Below, piece by piece: positions 59,534 to 64,000 of a stretch of DNA of 64,000 bases. Positions within the stretch are counted from its first letter, which is position 1; each line of letters opens with the position of its first letter. The DNA comes from Pelomonas sp966111775 (GTDB lineage Bacteria > Pseudomonadota > Gammaproteobacteria > Burkholderiales > Burkholderiaceae_C). The position numbers and the translations under genes were made by a program. The DNA is taken from NCBI GenBank assembly GCA_966111775.1, contig CBHWBD010000002.1, positions 23,612 through 87,611 of the forward strand, given 5' to 3'. The notes beneath the pieces are model-generated. The model was not told the origin of the DNA, did not search any database, and was given only the letters and a program-made list of their open reading frames with translations.

Positions 59534-60048
59534 AGATCCACATCAAGATCACCGAGGCGCTCATGGAGCAGGTCCGAACCGACCTGCATCGCCGGCACCC
59601 GTTTGCCTTCGAGCGCGTGGGCTTCCTCACCGCGGGCGCTACGCGCTCGCGCGAGGGGGACATCCTGCTCCTCTGCCGCGGCTACCACCCGGTGGCCGAT
59701 GAAGACTACGAGCCCAGCGCAACGGTCGGCGCCCAGATTGGGTCTGACGCAATGCGCAAGGCCATCGAGGTGGCGTACGCGGGCAAGTCGGCGCTCCTGC
59801 ACATCCACACCCACGGCGGTCGCGGCGTGCCGGCCTTCTCGAGGACCGACCTGGTCAGCGGCGCCCAGTTCGTGCCCGGCTTTTTCAACGCGCTGCCGCG
59901 TTCGCCCCATGGCCTGCTCGTGCTCAGCAACACGAGCGCCCAGGGCTTGGTGTGGACGGCAAAGAGCGCTAAGCCCCAACGAGTCGACGGGTTCACGCAG
60001 GTGGGACGTTCGATCCAAAAATTCGGAGATCGCTATGAGCAAGCATGA
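59530..60048 (+). CDS. JAB/JAMM metallopeptidase (deubiquitinase-like)
   Basis: A 172-residue Mov34/JAB protein with the JAMM residues E28, 'HTH' (H93, H95) and S104-x2-D107 in 'HIHTHGGRGVPAFSRTD'. One extra residue lies between HxH and Ser relative to the common spacing. It would cleave isopeptide bonds or process the Ubl tail. The operon order Ubl-E2-JAB-E1 is that of the bacterial ubiquitin-like conjugation cassettes (Bil and related) known in antiphage defence. Confidence 0.88.
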   Translation: MKIHIKITEALMEQVRTDLHRRHPFAFERVGFLTAGATRSREGDILLLCRGYHPVADEDYEPSATVGAQIGSDAMRKAIEVAYAGKSALLHIHTHGGRGVPAFSRTDLVSGAQFVPGFFNALPRSPHGLLVLSNTSAQGLVWTAKSAKPQRVDGFTQVGRSIQKFGDRYEQA

Positions 60049-60946
60049 CCGCCAAAGCTTCCTCGGCGCCACGAGCGAGCAGGACCTGAAGCGCGCGAAG
60101 GTCGGCATCATCGGCCTGGGCGGCGGCGGTTCTCATGTCGTCCAGCAGCTCGCCCATCTCGGCGTCGGCAACTACGTGCTCGTCGATCCGGACATCATCG
60201 ACGAGACGAACCTGAACCGTCTGGTCAGCGGAACCCTGGACGACGTGAAGCGCAAGACCTTGAAGGTCGACATCGCCGAGCGGGTGATCCGTGCCGTCGT
60301 GGCCGAGGCCAACATCGGGGCGCACTCCAAGCAGTGGCAAGAGGTTTCCAAGGACCTCCAGACCTGCGACGTGCTGATCGGCTGCCTGGACGCCGTGGCG
60401 GCGAAGGACCAACTCGACAAGTTCTGCCAGCGCTTCCTGATCCCGTACATCGACATCGGCATGGATGTCCACAAGGTGGGCGCCGGCTTCCTCATCTCTG
60501 GCCAGGTCGTCCTGATCACGCCGGGCAGCCCTTGCCTGCGCTGCATGGGTCTGGTGACCGACGAAGCGCTGGCCCAGGAAGCGCGCAACTACGGCGCCGC
60601 AGGCGGCAAGCCACAGGTCGTGTGGCCCAACGGCGTCTTGGCTTCAACTGCCGTCGGCCTCTTTACCCAGCTCATCTCCCCTTGGCATGCCGGCGCCCGT
60701 CCGTCTGCGTTCCTTGAGTACGACGGCAACAAGGGCACCCTCACGCCGAGCAAGAGCTTCGCCTTTATATCGGACAGCCCTTGCCCGCACCACTTTCCGG
60801 AAGAGGCTGGAGACCCACTCTTTGACGTCAGGCAGGCGTCCCAGCAAGAACCGCAGAAGCTGCGGTCCATTGAAGTCATTCGGCGCTGGCTCAAATCCTT
60901 GTTGATGCCCCTTCTGGGAAAACGCGCAGTGCTGCGTTCCAGGTAG
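60035..60946 (+). CDS. E1-like adenylating enzyme (ThiF family)
   Basis: A 303-residue ThiF/MoeB/E1 protein. The ATP loop is 'GIIGLGGGGSHVVQQLA' (~24-40), with 'VLVDPDIIDETNLNRL' (Asp plus Arg of adenylation) and a zinc-type 'SPCLRC' (C167, C170) pairing with 'SPCPHHF' (C250). It would adenylate the Ubl C-terminus and transfer it to the E2 Cys. The start has GGAG 7 nt upstream and overlaps JAB by 14 bp. The gene stops 25 bp before the first right-end site, marking the edge of the element. Confidence 0.92.
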   Translation: MSKHDRQSFLGATSEQDLKRAKVGIIGLGGGGSHVVQQLAHLGVGNYVLVDPDIIDETNLNRLVSGTLDDVKRKTLKVDIAERVIRAVVAEANIGAHSKQWQEVSKDLQTCDVLIGCLDAVAAKDQLDKFCQRFLIPYIDIGMDVHKVGAGFLISGQVVLITPGSPCLRCMGLVTDEALAQEARNYGAAGGKPQVVWPNGVLASTAVGLFTQLISPWHAGARPSAFLEYDGNKGTLTPSKSFAFISDSPCPHHFPEEAGDPLFDVRQASQQEPQKLRSIEVIRRWLKSLLMPLLGKRAVLRSR

Positions 60947-60969
60947 TACCGGGCACGAGCTTTCACATG

Positions 60970-61015
60970 ATTCAAGGTTGAATGCAAAACGTTCAGCCTT
61001 GAGTGAGAACCGACA
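60970..61015. repeat. Right end of the third element
   Basis: Two adjacent sites (60970-60990 and 60991-61010) of the TTCAAGGTTGAATGCAAAAC type, then terminal CGACA at 61011-61015, followed by the target duplication GTGAG. The layout equals the right end at 38312-38358. Confidence 0.85.
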
Positions 61016-61090
61016 GTGAGAGATACGGCTCATCCCCCAAAATCTGCAGTCTGTCGCCCCCCGCTAGGTCGCAACCGGGGGTGGAGATAT

Positions 61091-61114
61091 GGTGTGCTAC
61101 ATCAGCAACACACC
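61091..61114. promoter_or_regulatory. GntR/YtrA operator GGTG-N16-CACC
   Basis: GGTG at 61091-61094 and CACC at 61111-61114 are separated by exactly 16 bp, the arrangement reported for YtrA-type GntR repressors. It overlaps the likely promoter (TATGGT near 61088) and is 11 bp before the gntR start, suggesting autorepression. Confidence 0.7.
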
Positions 61115-61125
61115 CCGGAGCTCCC

Positions 61126-61479
61126 ATGACTCCCACCTGGACAGACCAGGCGCCGATCTACCAGCAGCTGGCCGACCGCCTGGCCGTGCAGCTGCTCGAC
61201 GGCAGCCCCTCGGAAGGCGAGGCCCTGCCCTCGGTGCGCCAGCTCGCCAGCCAGTACGTCATCAACCCGCTGACCGTCACGCGGGCCCTGCAGGCGCTCA
61301 GCGACCACGGGTTGATCGAGTCGCGCCGGGGCCTGGGCATGTATGTGATGACCGGCGCCCGCGAGCGCCTGCTGCGCCAGGAGCGCGAGCAGTTCCTGCA
61401 GAAGGACTGGCCGGCCCTGCGCGCCAAGCTCAAGCGGCTGGGCCTGACCGCCAAGGATCTGAACTGGGAGTCGACATGA
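61126..61479 (+). CDS. GntR-family repressor, YtrA type
   Basis: A 117-residue regulator with a GntR winged helix ('LPSVRQLASQYVINPLTVTR', 'LSDHGLIESRRGLGMYV') and a very short C-terminal dimerisation tail, the YtrA subgroup that controls adjacent ABC transporters. The start at 61126 has CGGAG 5 nt upstream; the frame upstream (to 61003) overlaps the operator and element end. Its stop overlaps the start of the ATPase gene (ATGA). Confidence 0.93.
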   Translation: MTPTWTDQAPIYQQLADRLAVQLLDGSPSEGEALPSVRQLASQYVINPLTVTRALQALSDHGLIESRRGLGMYVMTGARERLLRQEREQFLQKDWPALRAKLKRLGLTAKDLNWEST

Positions 61480-62348
61480 CCAACCTCATCGAAGCCAACA
61501 ACATCACGCTGCGCTACGGCAAGAAGACGGCGCTGAACGACGTGTCCGTCGCCGTGCCCAAGGGCCGCGTCGTCGGCCTGCTGGGCCACAACGGCGCCGG
61601 CAAGACCTCGCTGATGAAGGCCCTGGTCGGCCTGCTGCCGGTGCAGGGCGAACTCAAGGTGCTGGGCCTGGAGCCGACGCACCACCGCCAGCAGCTGCTG
61701 ACCGAGCTGAGCTACATCCCCGACGTGGCGGTGCTGCCGCGCTGGGCCAAGGTCCACGAGCTGATCACGCTGATGGCTCGGCTGCAACCCAAGTTCTCGG
61801 CCGAGCGCGCCCGCGCCCTGCTCAAGCGCACCAGCGTCGGGGAGAACGACAAGATCAAGAGCCTGTCCAAGGGCATGGTGGCCCAGACCCACCTGGCACT
61901 GATCGCCGCCATCGACGCCAAGCTGATGATCCTGGACGAGCCGACGCTGGGCCTGGACGTGGTGTCGCGCAAGAGCTTCTACGAGATGCTCATCGACGAG
62001 TGGTGCGACGGCGAGCGCAGCGTGCTGATCTCGACCCACCAGGTCGAGGAGGTGGAGGCCTTGCTGAGCGACGTCATCATGCTGGACGAGGGGCGCGTGG
62101 CGCTGTCGATCAGCCTGGAGGACATCGACCGCCGCTTCGTGGCCCTGAACCACGACCCGGCCGCCGCCGAGGCTATGGCCGCCGCCCACCCGCTGCTGCG
62201 CTACCGCGAGCAGGGCCGCACGACCTCGTTGTTCGACGGCGCACCGCCCGAGCACATCACCAGCCTGGGCCAGCGCGTGCGCCCCAGCCTCGTCGACCTC
62301 TTCATGGCGCTGACCCGCAACCCGGCGCTGAACGGCAAGCAAGCCTGA
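61476..62348 (+). CDS. ABC transporter ATP-binding protein
   Basis: A 290-residue ATPase with Walker A 'GHNGAGKTSLMKAL', signature region 'IKSLSKGMVAQTHLA' (LSKGM in place of LSGGQ) and Walker B 'LMILDEPTLGLD'. The pairing with a YtrA-type regulator and a separate six-helix permease is that of cell-envelope stress or antimicrobial-sensing exporters in Xanthomonas and Burkholderiales. Overlaps gntR by 4 bp. Substrate unknown. Confidence 0.93.
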   Translation: MTNLIEANNITLRYGKKTALNDVSVAVPKGRVVGLLGHNGAGKTSLMKALVGLLPVQGELKVLGLEPTHHRQQLLTELSYIPDVAVLPRWAKVHELITLMARLQPKFSAERARALLKRTSVGENDKIKSLSKGMVAQTHLALIAAIDAKLMILDEPTLGLDVVSRKSFYEMLIDEWCDGERSVLISTHQVEEVEALLSDVIMLDEGRVALSISLEDIDRRFVALNHDPAAAEAMAAAHPLLRYREQGRTTSLFDGAPPEHITSLGQRVRPSLVDLFMALTRNPALNGKQA

Positions 62349-62355
62349 AGGACAC

Positions 62356-63228
62356 ATGATGAACAACCACATCCCCACCCTGCTGCTGCGCGAATGGATG
62401 CAGCACAAGCGCGGCTGGCTGATCGCGGCCTTCGCGCCGCCCATCCTCTTCCTGGCCATGCTGCCCTTCGGCCATGTGCAGGGCCTGCCGACCGAGCACC
62501 GCGAACTGCTGGCCCTGGCCATGCTGCTGCTGAGCGCCTGCGCCGTCTTTGCCGTCTGCCTGCTGGTGGCGCTGTTCCAGTTGCCGGGCCTGGCACGCCG
62601 CGATGCCCAGGACCGTTCCATCGAGTTCTGGCTGTCCCTGCCGGGCCGCCCGAGCGAGAGCGTGGCGGCGACGGTGCTGGCCCACGCCTGGCTGGCGCCG
62701 CTGGGCGGCGCCCTCGTGGGCGCCCTGTTCGGCCTGCCGATTGCGATGTCGGTGCTGGGCAGCAAGGAAGGCTTTGCCGAGGCCATGGCGGTGAACTGGG
62801 GCGAGGTCATCTCCGCCGCCCTGCCGCTGCTGGTGCGCGGCCTGCTGGGCACCGTGCCGCTGCTGCTGTGGCTGGCGCCGATGATCTTCGTGCTGATGGC
62901 CGCCTCGGCCTGGCTCAAGCGCCTGGGCGTGCCCCTGGTCTTCGTCGGCGGCTTCGTCGTCACCCTGGTGCTGCACAAGGTCTACAGCATCGACTGGCCG
63001 CTGCAGGTGCTGGGCGAGTGGAACGCGCGACTCAACCACACCCTGGTGGGCGACGAGCATGTGCTGAAGTCGGCGCTGATGTCGTCCGGTGACAGCCTGT
63101 GGGCCTGGATGGCCCATGACCTGGGCCAGACGCTGGCCGAACTGGCCTCGCTGCAGTTCCTGGGCTGGGCCGCCGTGGCCGCCGCCGGCTTCGCGCTGGT
63201 GGTGATGAAGCGGGCACGCGGCGCCTGA
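62356..63228 (+). CDS. ABC transporter permease
   Basis: A 290-residue membrane protein with six hydrophobic segments (e.g. 'LLALAMLLLSACAVFAVCLL', 'LLLWLAPMIFVLMAASAW'), permease partner of the preceding ATPase. The ATG lies 7 bp after that gene's stop with AAGGA before it; a second ATG follows directly. The operon ends in a strong terminator. Function is inferred from the operon. Confidence 0.9.
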   Translation: MMNNHIPTLLLREWMQHKRGWLIAAFAPPILFLAMLPFGHVQGLPTEHRELLALAMLLLSACAVFAVCLLVALFQLPGLARRDAQDRSIEFWLSLPGRPSESVAATVLAHAWLAPLGGALVGALFGLPIAMSVLGSKEGFAEAMAVNWGEVISAALPLLVRGLLGTVPLLLWLAPMIFVLMAASAWLKRLGVPLVFVGGFVVTLVLHKVYSIDWPLQVLGEWNARLNHTLVGDEHVLKSALMSSGDSLWAWMAHDLGQTLAELASLQFLGWAAVAAAGFALVVMKRARGA

Positions 63229-63246
63229 GCGCTTGGCCACCCAAAA

Positions 63247-63276
63247 GCAAAACGGGGCCGCGAGGCCCCGTTTTCA
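63247..63276. terminator. Two-way terminator after the ABC operon
   Basis: An 11-bp perfect stem (63249-63259 with 63264-63274), loop GCGA, with A and T runs at the base, so it serves both the ABC operon and the convergent ferritin-like gene. Confidence 0.93.
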
Positions 63277-63295
63277 TTGGCTGCGCCCTGCGTTG

Positions 63296-64000
63296 TCAGG
63301 CGGGCGCCAGGCCCTCGCCCGAGGACGGGTTGACGATGCGGGCGGCCATTTCCTTGCGGAATCGGTTGAGCTCCTGCACGGTGGCGAAGCTGCGGTCCAT
63401 CAGCAGGCTCATGTTGTGCAGGATGCGCTCGACGACCTTGTTCTCCCACACGCTGTCGAACTGGATCTGCTTGTCCAGCCAGCGCTCCAGCCACTCGGGG
63501 TCGGGCAGGCGGCTCTGGATGGTGTCGCGCGGGAAGAGCTTGGCGTTGACGTGCAGATTGGTCGGGTGCAGGGCCTGGGCGGTGCGGCGGGCGCTGGCCA
63601 TCAGCACACCGACCTTGGCGAAGGCGGCACGGGCTTCGTCGCCGAATTTGGCCATGGCGCGCTTCATGTAGCGCAGATAGGCGCCGCCATGACGGGCCTC
63701 GTCGCGCGACAGGGTCTCGTAGATGGCCTGGATGACGGGCTCGGTATGCCACTCGGCGGCACGGCGATACCAGTGGTTGAGGCGGATCTCGCCGCAGAAG
63801 TGCAGCATCAGGGTCTCGAGCGCCGGCGCCGGGTCAAAGTCGAAGCGCACCTCGTGCAGTTCGGCTTCAGTGGGCACGAGGTCGGGGCGGAAGCGCTTGA
63901 GGTATTCGATCAGCACCAGGCTGTGCTTCTGCTCCTCGAAGAACCAGACCGACATGAAGGCCGAGAAGTCGCTGTCCTCGCGGTTGTCGCGCAGGAACAT
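63296..64000 (-). CDS. Ferritin-like di-iron protein, 5' part outside the window
   Basis: At least 234 residues, helical, with ferritin-like metal motifs 'FEEQKHSLVLIEYL' (E..EEQKH, residues ~21-34) and 'SRDEARHGGAYLRYM' (DEARH, ~98-112). This is the pattern of acyl-ACP-desaturase-like or related di-iron oxygenases. The ATG at 64000 is probably internal, because the first metal-binding helix is missing. The substrate cannot be told. Confidence 0.75.
   Translation of the reverse strand: MFLRDNREDSDFSAFMSVWFFEEQKHSLVLIEYLKRFRPDLVPTEAELHEVRFDFDPAPALETLMLHFCGEIRLNHWYRRAAEWHTEPVIQAIYETLSRDEARHGGAYLRYMKRAMAKFGDEARAAFAKVGVLMASARRTAQALHPTNLHVNAKLFPRDTIQSRLPDPEWLERWLDKQIQFDSVWENKVVERILHNMSLLMDRSFATVQELNRFRKEMAARIVNPSSGEGLAPA

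Larger units (their letters stand above)
38373..61015. mobile_element. Third Tn7-like element (22.6 kb, complete tns genes), TSD GTGAG
   Basis: It starts TGTCG at 38373 and ends CGACA at 61015, with the perfect 5-bp direct repeat GTGAG on both sides (38368-38372 and 61016-61020). It encodes tnsA, tnsB, tnsC and two tniQ on the minus strand and is probably autonomous. Cargo: metallophosphoesterase remnant, RHS toxin/immunity/PPC protein genes, di-haem peroxidase, small genes, and the ubiquitin-like operon next to the right end. Its left end lies only 14 bp from the right end of the second element. The 5-bp duplication and TGT...ACA ends fit the Tn7/Tn5053 superfamily. Confidence 0.86.

Noticed and set aside
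21952..61015. One single element from 21952 to 61015
   Set aside because: Its flanks would be ATGAG and GTGAG, one mismatch, whereas 38373-61015 has a perfect GTGAG pair. Not fully excluded, but less supported.
51201..61015. CRISPR array or guide-RNA gene linked to the Tn7-like element
   Set aside because: No spaced direct repeats of the CRISPR kind and no cas gene were found; only the transposase-site repeats are present.

Overview
The window is high-GC DNA from a betaproteobacterium. A YhdP-type gene sits head to head with glnE, and the remaining housekeeping genes fit Burkholderiales, perhaps a Roseateles/Mitsuaria/Rubrivivax-type genome. The genus is inferred from gene order and composition only. 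No rRNA, tRNA or CRISPR array was seen.

Positions 1-21950 are ordinary chromosome. They hold yhdP (partial), glnE, a rhombosortase-like gene, an RRM RNA-binding protein, an FAD oxidoreductase divergent from a DMT transporter, a glutathione transferase, a CYTH-CHAD protein, a GNAT enzyme with a Gdx/SugE exporter, the selenium pair mnmH-selD, a hybrid histidine kinase, an Nramp-like transporter, two membrane desaturase/hydroxylase-family proteins and a few unknowns. Positions 61020-64000 are again ordinary: a GntR/YtrA regulator with its own ABC transporter, and a ferritin-like gene cut by the window edge.

Between them lies an island of about 39 kb made of nested or tandem Tn7-like elements. 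Three left ends (21952, 35026, 38373) start with TGTCG and carry three related ~20-bp sites at conserved spacing. Two right ends (to 38358 and to 61015) carry two abutting sites and end in CGACA. Perfect 5-bp direct repeats pair 35026-38358 (TCAAG) and 38373-61015 (GTGAG) as complete elements. The first element, starting at 21952, has only a degenerate right-end remnant near 34997, into which the other two appear to have inserted.

The first element carries an unfamiliar system on two facing operons. On the plus strand are a 44-codon peptide gene, a thioredoxin, an unknown protein, a BclA/YddA-like peptide ABC transporter and a TonB-dependent receptor, with every junction overlapping. On the minus strand are tldE, tldD, thioredoxin reductase, a second thioredoxin, a second unknown protein that is a paralogue of the first, and an AraC regulator. 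The contents suggest that a peptide is made, modified and exported, or captured, imported and degraded, with a dedicated thiol-redox arm.

The second element (3.3 kb) carries restriction-modification debris: a broken D12-type adenine methylase, a DUF3883-like nuclease piece and an ECK-motif nuclease. The third (22.6 kb) carries its own transposition genes (tnsA, tnsB, tnsC and two tniQ), an RHS toxin with a zinc-metalloprotease tip and likely immunity gene, a secreted PPC-repeat protein, a di-haem peroxidase, and a ubiquitin-like conjugation operon (Ubl, E2, JAB, E1) that ends about 25 bp from the right end.
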